Assembly (NCBI RefSeq): GCF_014154935.1
Contig: NZ_JACEHH010000007.1
Span: 169,529-233,528, forward strand
Direction of reading: 5' to 3'
Source of the DNA: Stieleria mannarensis
Lineage (GTDB): Bacteria; Planctomycetota; Planctomycetia; Pirellulales; Pirellulaceae
Length of the DNA: 64,000 nucleotides
The notes below the pieces were generated by a model, which saw only the letters and a list, made by a program, of their open reading frames with translations, made no database searches and had not been told where the DNA came from. This document shows, in pieces, positions 44,216 through 53,064 of the stretch. A program made the position numbers and the translations under genes. Positions within the stretch are counted from its first letter, which is position 1. The number at the start of each line of letters is the position of its first letter.

Positions 44216-44643
44216 CAGTCGAATCCGTCCTGCGTCAATGACCAACCGCTGCGACCGGGCTGTCTCAATGTCGAGAAACTCGGAAAGATACGGTGTTTTG
44301 CGAAATTGGGCTCGCCATCCCTTGGGAGCCCGGCACCGGAGTTTGGCACCACCCCGGCGGCTATAGCAAATCGCCGGAGAACACGTCGAGCCGAGTTTGC
44401 GAACAATCGGTTTGCCCGGTCGTGAGGGCTGGAGTCACCCCAACGGCAGCCGATGAACCTTGCGCCGCCACGGGACGATGAAAACGAAACCGCCCCCGTG
44501 AATGGGCCCGCAATGACGTAGCGGAACTCGCCAAGAGTTTCGCTCTCCTAGCGGTCAATGGCCGCGCGTCGCCGCGACGGCTCCTACGCCGATTGAAAAT
44601 CGGGTCCCAAACCATTGTTTGTCCCCTGCAAGGATGCACTCCC
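44216..44643. other. Divergent intergenic stretch
   Basis: This lies between the coiled-coil gene (minus) and the outer-membrane protein gene (plus). It carries the 26-bp repeat at 44518-44543 (identical to 2186-2211). No gene is supported. Promoters for both neighbours must be here. Confidence 0.6.
44518..44543. repeat. 26-bp dispersed repeat, copy 2
   Basis: GTAGCGGAACTCGCCAAGAG plus TTTCGC, identical to 2186-2211. Confidence 0.75.
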
Positions 44644-45693
44644 ATGACGGTGAAAACCTTTCGTTCCCTCGCAGCCCTGGCGTCGCTGCTGCTGCTTCAG
44701 TTCGCAGCCGTCGCCGACCATCCCGGCCGCAAGTCCTTGGCCGATAAACATGGTCCGGCCGGGATCGCCGGTGACCACGTCCACGAAAAGGGGGAATGGA
44801 TGGTCGAGTACAAGTACATGAACATGTACATGGAGGACAATCGGATCGGCGATCGGACGGTCAGCGACTCCGAAGCGATCGCCTTCGGTGCGACCAGTTC
44901 ACCGGTCACCAACCGGATGGCGGCACCGACCCAGATGACCATGGAAATGCACATGGCGCACATCATGTACGGTGCCACCGACAACGTGACGCTGTACACA
45001 ATGCTGATGCTGCCCAGCCTGACGATGGACCACATCCGCGGTCCGATGAACCCCGCCGGCCCGGGGACCGAGTTCACCACGCACAACAGCGGTTTCGGCG
45101 ACACCGCGATCGGCGCACTGCTGCGACTGTACAGCACCGAGCGCTGCGATTGGATGCTGAACCTGGGCGGATCGGTGCCGACCGGCGACATCTTTCGTAC
45201 CTCGACGACGCCGACCGGCGGGATGATGTCCCAGGCGTTGCCCTACCCGATGCGACTGGGCAGCGGGACCTTCAACGCCCGCCCCGGCATGACCGTGCGC
45301 TACTTTGCCGACTGCTGGAGCTGGGGCGGCCAGATCCAGTCGGATCTGCCGATGGGCAAGAACTATCGGGATTACCGTCTGGGAGCCGAAGTCCGGCTGA
45401 ACACCTGGACCCAGTATCTGGTTTGTGACCACTTCGCGCTGTCGCTGCGGGGGGAACACGTCTGGCGGGACGACATCCAGGGTGCGGACCCGGCGACCCC
45501 TGACATGGGAATCAGTACCAACGTCGAAAGTTTTCGCGGCGGATACTGGTACAACCTGGGTGTCGGCGGCCAGCTGAACTGGAAAGGCCACTACCTGAAC
45601 TTCGAAATCGTGCCGACGCTGGCCCAGGACTTGGACGGGATCCAGTTGGAGACGGATTATTCGATCATTGCCAGTTGGTCGCGAGCGTTTTAG
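44644..45693 (+). CDS. Outer-membrane beta-barrel-like protein, Met/His-rich
   Basis: A 349-residue exported protein. The signal peptide is residues 1-24 (FRSLAALASLLLLQFAAVA). The rest alternates aromatic/polar strands with glycines typical of a barrel, ending in W-S-R-A-F, a terminal aromatic like those recognised by BAM. The N-terminal mature part is rich in Met and His (KYMNMYMEDNRIGD, MTMEMHMAHIMYG), which suggests copper or other metal handling; this is inference. Similar proteins are annotated transporter or alpha-amylase-like, from memory and not reliable. ATG 44644 gives the proper signal peptide. The dus gene follows after 36 bp. Confidence 0.75.
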   Translation: MTVKTFRSLAALASLLLLQFAAVADHPGRKSLADKHGPAGIAGDHVHEKGEWMVEYKYMNMYMEDNRIGDRTVSDSEAIAFGATSSPVTNRMAAPTQMTMEMHMAHIMYGATDNVTLYTMLMLPSLTMDHIRGPMNPAGPGTEFTTHNSGFGDTAIGALLRLYSTERCDWMLNLGGSVPTGDIFRTSTTPTGGMMSQALPYPMRLGSGTFNARPGMTVRYFADCWSWGGQIQSDLPMGKNYRDYRLGAEVRLNTWTQYLVCDHFALSLRGEHVWRDDIQGADPATPDMGISTNVESFRGGYWYNLGVGGQLNWKGHYLNFEIVPTLAQDLDGIQLETDYSIIASWSRAF

Positions 45694-45729
45694 AGTGACG
45701 GGGAACGATTCCCCGTAAACACGCTTGCC

Positions 45730-46800
45730 ATGCCACGCCCCTTCCCCCCACCAGCCTTTCGAATCGGCGATTTGGTCGTCGATCCGCCGATTTTGCAAGC
45801 CCCGATGGCGGGCTTCACCAATGCCGCGTTCCGGCAGATGGTCCGTGAATACGGCGGCGCAGGGCTGATCGCGACCGAGATGGTGAACGCTCGAGGCTTC
45901 GTCTGGATGGACGAAAACGAAGCCGAGCACCCCGAGCGTTTGTGGGGCGTGGCAGACGAACCGCGCCCGTTGGCGGTCCAAATCTGGGACAATGATCCGG
46001 AAACCATGGCCAAGGTCGGTCGCCGATTGGCCGAAGAGTACCAAGTCAGCGTCGTGGATATTAATTTCGGCTGCCCGGTGCGTCAGGTCACCGAAAAGGC
46101 ACACAGCGGAAGCTATCTGCTGCGGACCCCGCAGCGGATGTTCGAGATCATTTCGCGACTGGTCAAGGCCTGTGCCCCGACCCCCGTGACCGCCAAGATT
46201 CGCCTCGGCTGCAGCCCCGAATCGGTCAATTGCAACGAGGTCGCGCGGGTGGTCGAAGAAGCCGGGGCGGCGGCGCTGACCGTTCACGGCCGGACCGCCA
46301 AAGACATGTTTCGCGGCCACGCCGATTGGGACCGCATCAGCGAAATCAAAGCCCACCTGAAACAGATTCCGCTGATCGGAAACGGCGACTTGGACTCGGC
46401 GGAAAAAGTCGTCCATGCGTTTCAAAACTACGACGTCGACGGCGTCATGATCGCCCGCGCCTGCCTCGGTCGGCCCTGGCTGTTCGCCCAAGCCGCCGCC
46501 GCTCTCCGCGGCCAGCCGATCCCACCCGAACCCAGCCTGAGTGAGCAACGCCAATGCATGCTGCACCACTACGACCTGGTCAAGGAACGTTTCGGTGAAG
46601 AAAAAGGCACCATTTTGATGCGGAAATACGCCTGTTGTTACGCCCAAGGAAAGTACGGGGCCAGACATTTCCGCACCCATGTGGCCGGCGTGTCCAGCGC
46701 CGAGGAGTTCTACCGAGTGGTCGAAGAATACTTTCCGATGAAGACCAAAGAAGAAATTCGCGCCGAGCGCGAAGCCGAGCAGGCGAGTTCAATGACGTAG
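45730..46800 (+). CDS. dusB: tRNA-dihydrouridine synthase (DusB-like)
   Basis: A 356-residue flavoenzyme reducing uridines in the tRNA D-loop with NADPH; cytoplasmic. The TIM barrel begins PPILQAPMAGFTNAAFRQMVREYG. It has ATEMVNARGF, the active-site Cys in INFGCPVRQVTEKAHSGSYLL, the phosphate and FMN loops LTVHGRTAKDMFRGHADWDRI and LIGNGDLDSAEK, and VMIARACLGRPWLF. The normal K-x-A-G-S segment reads E-K-A-H-S-G-S, a small difference. The length agrees with the family, and the C-terminal helical domain is complete (to RAEREAEQASSMT). ATG 45730 is the only good start. Which tRNA position is modified cannot be told. Confidence 0.92.
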   Translation: MPRPFPPPAFRIGDLVVDPPILQAPMAGFTNAAFRQMVREYGGAGLIATEMVNARGFVWMDENEAEHPERLWGVADEPRPLAVQIWDNDPETMAKVGRRLAEEYQVSVVDINFGCPVRQVTEKAHSGSYLLRTPQRMFEIISRLVKACAPTPVTAKIRLGCSPESVNCNEVARVVEEAGAAALTVHGRTAKDMFRGHADWDRISEIKAHLKQIPLIGNGDLDSAEKVVHAFQNYDVDGVMIARACLGRPWLFAQAAAALRGQPIPPEPSLSEQRQCMLHHYDLVKERFGEEKGTILMRKYACCYAQGKYGARHFRTHVAGVSSAEEFYRVVEEYFPMKTKEEIRAEREAEQASSMT

Positions 46801-46822
46801 CCACTTGACGGTGTGTCGCAAG

Positions 46823-46903
46823 CGTCGCCGTGTTCTCCGAACTCGGCGTACGCGGAAAAGCAGAGCTTTGCCCCCGCGCCGACCTCGGAGAGGACGGCGA
46901 CGG
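46823..46903. repeat. Imperfect palindrome shared with the MITE-like element
   Basis: CGTCGCCGTGTTCTCCGAAC ... CTCGGAGAGGACGGCGACGG is the reverse-complement counterpart of 2054-2127 inside the MITE-like element, without the CTAGTATTCC terminal repeats. It lies just after dusB and could fold as a long hairpin. Confidence 0.8.
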
Positions 46904-46995
46904 TTTGACCCGATCGAATACAATTTGATCGCCGGGTCGGGAATCCGCCGGCAATCCAAGATGCTCCCTGTGCAATGTTGCATTTCTTTCAGCCA

Positions 46996-47847
46996 ATGAC
47001 GGACGTTATCCCGATGTTGCTAGCGGCACGATATCGTGTTCACACGTTCGTCTCCCTTGTCGTCTTGACGATGCCTCTTGCCGGGGTGAGGGCGCAGGAA
47101 ACGCAACCCGACGCGCCAGAGTCGGCCGAATCCACGCCGGACCTAAAGGCACTGCAGCCCTTGTTCGACCGGCTAACCCAAGCGAAATCGACTCGGGCGA
47201 CCGTCGAACTGTCCGCCGACACGATCATCGACGGCGCCGTGATCAACACCCAAACCTCGGTGTACCAGATCGCATCACAGGCTCCCGATCACTACACGAT
47301 CTACTTGAAGGACCCCAACCAACGGGTGCGGATTTTCAGCGACGGCAAAACCACGACGGTGGCCCTGTCCGAACAGGCCTTCACTCAGCTCGATCAGCCG
47401 CTCGCGATGCAGCAGGCGGTGTTCGAGTTGCCGCTGGCGATGGGCCCGTATCCGGAACCCGTTTTGGCCCTGACGCTCTCGGGCATCGATCCCGCACTTT
47501 CGCTGACCGCGGGAATGAAGTCGGTGCGTCTGGTCGACCGCAATCCGTTTCGCGGCGAAACCCCGGCGATCCACTTCCAGGGCATTCAAGAAGACAACGT
47601 CCAATGGGACTTGTGGATCACGCAAGACAAAGCGCCCCGACCGCTGCGTCTGCGTGTGGATCTGACGGAGATGTTGCGGGCCAGCGGCGGGTTGGAACTG
47701 CCCGCCGGCTATCGCTACGCACTGCGATTCGATTTCACCACGTGGCGGATCGATCACCCCAATGCCGAATCGTTGTTTCGCTACAAGAAGATCACCGGCG
47801 CGAAGGAGTACGAATCGGTCCAGGCGTACTTCGATCAAACAAAGTGA
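46996..47847 (+). CDS. Secreted DUF2092-like protein
   Basis: A 283-residue exported protein. The hydrophobic segment VHTFVSLVVLTMPLAGVRAQ is a signal peptide with cleavage near Ala-Gln. The mature part contains LQPLFDRLTQAKSTRATVELSADT, YTIYLKDPNQRVRIFSDGKTTTVALSEQAFTQL, and LWITQDKAPRPLRLRVDLTEML. Its beta-strand pattern and DGK motif fit DUF2092 or LolA-like periplasmic proteins. The function of the family is not known; LolA-like lipid or lipoprotein binding is possible. Starts at 46975, 46996 or 47014 are all in frame; I took 46996. It is about 200 bp from dusB. Confidence 0.75.
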   Translation: MTDVIPMLLAARYRVHTFVSLVVLTMPLAGVRAQETQPDAPESAESTPDLKALQPLFDRLTQAKSTRATVELSADTIIDGAVINTQTSVYQIASQAPDHYTIYLKDPNQRVRIFSDGKTTTVALSEQAFTQLDQPLAMQQAVFELPLAMGPYPEPVLALTLSGIDPALSLTAGMKSVRLVDRNPFRGETPAIHFQGIQEDNVQWDLWITQDKAPRPLRLRVDLTEMLRASGGLELPAGYRYALRFDFTTWRIDHPNAESLFRYKKITGAKEYESVQAYFDQTK

Positions 47848-47866
47848 TCGATGCAATCTTCCTCCC

Positions 47867-47953
47867 CCAAAATCTTCCTACCTCCTAAATCTTCCTACCT
47901 CTCTACGGCGCTGCCAATCCGGTAGAAACCAGAGGAGGGAAGGCAGAATGATT
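47867..47953. repeat. Intergenic repeat (AAAATCTTCCTACCTC ... GGCAGAATGATT)
   Basis: The same words as at 540-633, with AAATCTTCCTACCTC occurring twice. It lies between convergent genes and may double as a transcript-end region. No clear hairpin. Confidence 0.65.
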
Positions 47954-47991
47954 CGGGGCAGAATAATGAAGCGAGGGAAGCGGTGAGATCG

Positions 47992-50634
47992 TCACGGCGC
48001 CAGTTCGATGCGTCGCAGCGCGACGTCGGCGACGAAGACCGACATCGCGATCATCAGCAACCAGGGCCACAGCGGCATCGGCTCGCGGGCGGTCGCCTCG
48101 ACCGGTTCGGCGATCGCTTCGGGCGACGGATCGAATCGACCGCCGCTGACCGTCGCAACCCGCTCCAGGGTCTTTGTCGCGGTGGGCAACAACCGCAATT
48201 CGTCGCTGTAGCCGACCGAGATCCCGCGCGAGGAGCGCTGGGTCGATCCGGATTTCCGCGTCTGGGCCAGATCCAGGTGATACGCCCCCCGTCGATCGGT
48301 TTTGATCTGGGCTTCGAAACGTCCCGGAGCGGTCTGCCGCATTGACAGTTTCTTGCGGTCCAAACCGGGATCAATCAACGTCAACTCCGTCGTGGCGTTG
48401 TCAATGAACGCACCGTTTTGGTCCACCGAATCGAGCGAGACGAACGTGGTTTCACCTTCGCGGCGGACATCGACGAACACGCCTCGATTGTCATCCTTGC
48501 GCATCGCGTGACGAATGATCTGAGCCCAAAACGGTCCAAAGTCCGGCCACGCCAACCATTCACCGGCCCAACGATTTTTGGCATCACTGGTGAACGCGAC
48601 CGACATGCCCAATCCATACCGCCACCATGCCAACAAGGGATCTCCCGACTCGCTGGCCAGAATGAACTCCGCGGTCGGTTTGGGACGGGTGACCACATAG
48701 CCGAGCAACAGCGGTGACAGTTCCAAATCGATGCCTTCCAAGACGGCGGTGGGACGGACCAATTGTGCGGTGAAGGGCAACTCGTTGATCGCCGACTTGC
48801 TCGCTTCCACCGTTTCTTTGGCGAACACCTGGGGGACGGCATCGGGCGAATCGCAGAAGTAATAGCGTCCGCCACCGATCTGTGCCAGTTCCTCCAACAG
48901 GTCCTCACTGGCCCCTTGGCCGAGCGCGACGGTGGACAGCGTGATCCGGTTGGCGGACATGTCCGATGCGGCGCCCTGAAAATCCCCCGGCGAGGAAACG
49001 CCGTCGGTCATCAAGATGACGTGTTTCAGTTTTGCCGTCGCCGCGCGGAGGGCGTCCAGGGCGTCGACCATACCGGGATACATGTTCGTGCCGCCGGAGG
49101 CTTCGATGGTGCTAATCGCATCGATGATTTGCCCCTTGTCCGACGTCGACCGCAATTCAGAAACGGTGTACGCCGAACCGTCAAAGGCGATCACGCCGAT
49201 CGCGTCACGCGGCCCGAGCAATTCCACCGCGGCGCGGGCGGCGTCCTTGGCAAGCTCGATCTTTTGGCCGCCCATCGAGCCGCTTTTGTCGATCACCAAC
49301 ATCATCGCCAACGAAGGCTTCTCGCGTTCCTTTTCAAAGTTGCTGCGGACCGGCAAGATCTCCTCGACTTGGGTTCGGTAATAACCGCCCAGCCCGAACG
49401 ACTGGTCACCGCCCAGCATGATCAATCCGCCGCCGAGTTCCTTGACGTAGATTCGGATTAAATCCATCTGCCGCATCGACATGGCCGTCGCGGGAACGTT
49501 CGACAGGACCAGACACTCATAGCCTTGGATCTCCGTCAGATCGCTCGGGATCCCCTCGGGCGGTCGCACCTCGACGTCGATCGATTGCTCGTCCAGGGCC
49601 CAACGCAGTGAATCGGTTTGGTCCACGTCCGGGTCGATCAACAACACACGTGGGCGTCCCTGGGCATAGACCACGGTTTCGGATGCATTGTTGTCCAATA
49701 ACGTGTCATCGAATCCACGCAACCGCGCGGCAAACGATTCCTGCCGCTTGCCCAAAACGGTTTGACGGAACCGAAACGTGTTTTCGCCCTTCTTGATTTT
49801 GACCGGTTTGGGTTCTTCGTCTCCAATTTGGATGTCGCCGCGATACAGATCGATGTAGCCCTCGGTGTCCCGATTGCTGCTGACGACAACTTCGACGAAG
49901 AACGGTTGGCCTTGCCGGACCTGTGTCGGAGCGTCGACGCGCGTCAGCTGGACTTCGGGATCGCTACGTGACGGCAGCGGGACGGTCCAGATCGGCACAC
50001 CGCCCTGGGCCGCGGTGGCGATCACGTCGCCTCCCTCGGTCGCATTGCCGTCGGACAACAACACCACTCGGCGAACCCGCGACGGCGGCATCGATGCGAT
50101 CGCGGTCCGGACGGCGGCTTCCAAATCGGTCCCGCGACGCGCTGCCGGATCATCTGCCGGTTCGTCCGCCGCGCCAGTCGATGGCGGAGACGTTTCATCG
50201 GCGGCGAGCGGATCGCCGGTTGCCTCAGCGTCCGGCGATGCGTCTTCCCCCGCCGGTTCGTCCGCCGCGACGGACGACCACTGTTCCTGCAACTGTCTCG
50301 GTTGGCGGTCAAATTCCAGAAAGCGAACCTCGACGTCCGCCTGTTCGGCCGCCTTGATCGACTGCTGCAAAAACGTGTCCGCTTTCTCCCGCGCCGCCTG
50401 GTCGATGCTCTCGCTGCGATCGATCGCAAACACGACCATTTGCCGATCGGTTTCTCGCATCAGCACCGGCCCGGCCAGCGCCGCAACCAGCAACCCCAAG
50501 ACCACCGCCCGCAACACCAGCGAGACACGTTTTTGCCAGATCGGAAAATCGCTCAACGAGCGGAGGTGGTACCAGATCAAAAACGGCACTGCCGGAATCA
50601 ACAGGTACAACCAGGTAAAATCGGACCACTGCAC
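47992..50634 (-). CDS. Large VWA-domain membrane protein
   Basis: An 880-residue inner-membrane protein. Two N-terminal membrane helices (LYLLIPAVPFLIWYHL, VSLVLRAVVLGLLVAALAGPVL) precede a first VWA-like region (MVVFAIDRSESI) with a long Asp/Glu/Ala-rich insert. A beta-rich part follows. A glutamine-amidotransferase-like region (LGGGLIMLGGDQSFGLGGYY) precedes a second VWA domain with a complete MIDAS motif (LVIDKSGSMGG, then GGTNMY and MTDGVSS). A C-terminal helix (PLWPWLLMIAMSVFVADVAL) closes it. This is the BatA/DUF1355 type of planctomycete VWA proteins, usually near moxR and DUF58 genes. GTG 50634 (preceded by GGGGA) is preferred to in-frame starts up to 50766. Confidence 0.85.
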   Translation of the reverse strand: MQWSDFTWLYLLIPAVPFLIWYHLRSLSDFPIWQKRVSLVLRAVVLGLLVAALAGPVLMRETDRQMVVFAIDRSESIDQAAREKADTFLQQSIKAAEQADVEVRFLEFDRQPRQLQEQWSSVAADEPAGEDASPDAEATGDPLAADETSPPSTGAADEPADDPAARRGTDLEAAVRTAIASMPPSRVRRVVLLSDGNATEGGDVIATAAQGGVPIWTVPLPSRSDPEVQLTRVDAPTQVRQGQPFFVEVVVSSNRDTEGYIDLYRGDIQIGDEEPKPVKIKKGENTFRFRQTVLGKRQESFAARLRGFDDTLLDNNASETVVYAQGRPRVLLIDPDVDQTDSLRWALDEQSIDVEVRPPEGIPSDLTEIQGYECLVLSNVPATAMSMRQMDLIRIYVKELGGGLIMLGGDQSFGLGGYYRTQVEEILPVRSNFEKEREKPSLAMMLVIDKSGSMGGQKIELAKDAARAAVELLGPRDAIGVIAFDGSAYTVSELRSTSDKGQIIDAISTIEASGGTNMYPGMVDALDALRAATAKLKHVILMTDGVSSPGDFQGAASDMSANRITLSTVALGQGASEDLLEELAQIGGGRYYFCDSPDAVPQVFAKETVEASKSAINELPFTAQLVRPTAVLEGIDLELSPLLLGYVVTRPKPTAEFILASESGDPLLAWWRYGLGMSVAFTSDAKNRWAGEWLAWPDFGPFWAQIIRHAMRKDDNRGVFVDVRREGETTFVSLDSVDQNGAFIDNATTELTLIDPGLDRKKLSMRQTAPGRFEAQIKTDRRGAYHLDLAQTRKSGSTQRSSRGISVGYSDELRLLPTATKTLERVATVSGGRFDPSPEAIAEPVEATAREPMPLWPWLLMIAMSVFVADVALRRIELAP

Positions 50635-50704
50635 TGGAACGTTTCCCCGAGTGAAAAACAGGAGTTCGCAACAGCGTAGACTATAGCAGGTCTGTGGTTC
50701 CGAT

Positions 50705-52060
50705 TTAGTCTTGGAACAACTCCCGGATCCCAAAGGTGAAGAAAGTTGCGATGCCGAAATTGACAAGCTCTTCCTGGGGTTTGTAACGCAGGATCAGCGT
50801 GTCGCCGGGCTGCACCAAAATGTTCTCTCGCGAGTTGTTCATCGCGACTTGCAGGTCGACGGCAATGTTGTAGGTCCGTCCGCAAGGCAGCTTGCGAATG
50901 ATGTACAGTTGTGACGGACTGGGTCCGCCCAAACCTCCCAGCATTCCGCCGCCCATTCCACCGCCACCGCCCATTCCACCTTGGCCGGACGAGGCCACGC
51001 CAGAACCGGCGAGTGCGATTGCGCCCAGCACATCCAGATCATAATCACGTGGCAACGGAAACTGCCCTCCGCCGAGTAACCCGCCGGTGTAGAACAATTC
51101 GGTCTCTCGCGATTCGACCATCACGATGTCACCGGTTTGCAGGATCACATCAGAGGGGCGAATATTGGGTTCGTTACCGGGGTAGTATCGCAGCGGAATC
51201 CGAACCACGAATTGCTTTTCCAACAGGTGTTCATCGAACGCGATGCAATTCGGATCGGTCGAAAGATAATCATGGACCAGCGGGACGCCTTGGCCGAAAC
51301 ATCCGCCGCCGCAATCCTGCGCCAACAACTGGCTCATCAATTCATGCCGTCGCTCGGCCGGGATTTGTGACGTCTTGTAAATCACAACCTCATTTTTCTC
51401 GTTGAATCCGGGCATCCCGCCGGACTCCATCAACGCGTTCAGGACATCATTTCGTTTTTCCGGCAAATCCAGGGTGTAGCCGGCGGCCGTTCCGTCGGTT
51501 CGCTCACTGCTCGCGTTAGACCGGATGACGGTGATGGTGTGAGAGCGACGCTGCATCAACGACACCACCGGATAATTCACTCCGGGCGGCAAGATCTCTT
51601 CTTCTCGGTATCGCCGCGTGATCTCCTCCCGGGTTTGGTCAAGCGTCATGCCGGCGACGGAGAACGCGGGCAGCAGCGGCAGGTTCACCACGCCGCCTTC
51701 TTGCACGGGAATCGGGTACCCGATCGACGGTTGCAGAAACGATTGGTCGGTCGGAAGATTCACCGGCGGCGGTGTCGGCGGAGTGTTGGGAGCCGAAAAC
51801 GGCAGCACGCCGTCGATGTAAACGCTCAACACATCGCCCTCGTCCAGCATGTAGACGTCTTCGTTGGGACGAGCGAGCAAGACGGCGGGGACGTCCACCT
51901 GGTCGCGTTTGGGCACGCCCAACAACTCATCGGGCAGATCGAAAACCGGAATCCCGGTCACCGGTGTCAACACGGACGTGCAGCCGCTGCTTGCCACGAC
52001 CAGCAAGGCATACAAGGCGAGCCTGCAAACAGAGGCGACGTTGTGAATGTGGTTGTCCAT
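50705..52060 (-). CDS. Wza-like polysaccharide export lipoprotein with Gly-rich insertion
   Basis: A 451-residue outer-membrane export protein. The signal peptide is residues 1-26, with lipid-anchoring Cys27. The polysaccharide export (PES) domain opens EDVYMLDEGDVLSVYIDGVL. A SLBB-like repeat follows (FSVAGMTLDQTREEITRRY, YTLDLPEKRNDVLNALMESGGMP), then RPSDVILQTGDIVMVESRETELFYTGG, a second SLBB-like part, and a C-terminal helix that would span the outer membrane. Near residue 385 lies an unusual Gly/Met run (GQGGMGGGGGMGGG, bases ~50930-51000). ATG 52060 has AAGG at a good distance; ATG 52069 is an alternative. It forms a pair with the upstream lipoprotein. Confidence 0.88.
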   Translation of the reverse strand: MDNHIHNVASVCRLALYALLVVASSGCTSVLTPVTGIPVFDLPDELLGVPKRDQVDVPAVLLARPNEDVYMLDEGDVLSVYIDGVLPFSAPNTPPTPPPVNLPTDQSFLQPSIGYPIPVQEGGVVNLPLLPAFSVAGMTLDQTREEITRRYREEEILPPGVNYPVVSLMQRRSHTITVIRSNASSERTDGTAAGYTLDLPEKRNDVLNALMESGGMPGFNEKNEVVIYKTSQIPAERRHELMSQLLAQDCGGGCFGQGVPLVHDYLSTDPNCIAFDEHLLEKQFVVRIPLRYYPGNEPNIRPSDVILQTGDIVMVESRETELFYTGGLLGGGQFPLPRDYDLDVLGAIALAGSGVASSGQGGMGGGGGMGGGMLGGLGGPSPSQLYIIRKLPCGRTYNIAVDLQVAMNNSRENILVQPGDTLILRYKPQEELVNFGIATFFTFGIRELFQD

Positions 52061-52156
52061 TCTTGGCATCCTTGCCGAAACGGGAATCTTATATGGGCTC
52101 GATCGTTCAACATGCCGCACCGGTCCATGTGCGACGCTTGCAAGACAGTCCTTGAC

Positions 52157-52810
52157 CTAAATCAAATCGGTATTGTCTGCTTCCGGTGTCTCGGGAGTGG
52201 GCAGCGGCTGCATTTCCAGCTCCACCTCCGGCGCCGTTTGTGGCGGCTGCTGGGGGAGCAACTCGTACCTCTCGGTCGGTTCCGGCGTGGTCGTCTGGGC
52301 TTCTCCGCGACAACCGCACAACGCCAACGCCAGTTCGGGATTGAGCGGTGCCAAACGCCATCGGTCCACGCCGCGGGCGACCGCATCGACGTGCCCAAAG
52401 TTGTAACCCTGGTACCACGGCACGGCCGCCGGATAGGTTTGGTGAATCGCGTGGGCACTCAGCAGTCGCCGCTCGGGCACCGGCGGCGGACACTCGCCCA
52501 TTCCCATCGCGGTATCGACGTAGGCCGCGATGTACCCCGCTTCGGCGTCGGACGCACAGGGCGACGAAGCGTAACTGCTCTGGTAGCTCTGCTCCCAATT
52601 GCGCTGTGCCTCCTTGGTGGCCCGAATCTTGATGACGTTGCGTTTTGCCGCCGATGCAAATGGCTGCAACGTCGATTTAAACGCGTCGACCACGCATCCG
52701 GAGCTACAAAGTGTCGCGAGTGCAACGATCATGCCGCCGCAGCGAAGCGAAGCCGAACGTGCGACGGAACGTCTCGGGTTGCCCCGAAGCTGAGGATGGT
52801 TTTCGTGCAT
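52157..52810 (-). CDS. Predicted lipoprotein paired with the Wza-like gene
   Basis: A 217-residue protein with a signal peptide and lipobox-like SSGC near residue 39 (MIVALATLCSSGC). The mature part has no recognised domain; it contains short helical segments (KIRATKEAQRNWEQSY), CPPPVPERRLLSAHAIH, YQGYNFGHVDAVARGVDRW, and a Pro/Glu/Thr-rich tail. It ends 96 bp before the exporter gene in the same direction. Its role in polysaccharide export is a guess from position only. ATG 52810 was chosen. Confidence 0.65.
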   Translation of the reverse strand: MHENHPQLRGNPRRSVARSASLRCGGMIVALATLCSSGCVVDAFKSTLQPFASAAKRNVIKIRATKEAQRNWEQSYQSSYASSPCASDAEAGYIAAYVDTAMGMGECPPPVPERRLLSAHAIHQTYPAAVPWYQGYNFGHVDAVARGVDRWRLAPLNPELALALCGCRGEAQTTTPEPTERYELLPQQPPQTAPEVELEMQPLPTPETPEADNTDLI

Positions 52811-53064
52811 TGCGTCACTCCGTTGTCGCACACCTGTCTGAGACTTCGTCTCGGATCGACGCACCGCATGCCGTGCAAGGATTGCCGACCGATCCAGTGT
52901 TCATGATCGGCAGCTCGCGGCGCCGAGACGCCTGATTCCTGCCGAGTCGGTTCATCCGCGACAAGTGTTACAGCCGGAATAAAGACGGCCAGAGGGACGC
53001 GCATGGCAGAGCCCCACGGGCGCCACCCCGGAAGGGACAATCGTACGCTACGCAAGCGATCGCC

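Noticed and set aside
44216..44643. Possible riboswitch upstream of the outer-membrane protein gene
   Set aside because: No known aptamer consensus could be matched; only a short dispersed repeat is present.
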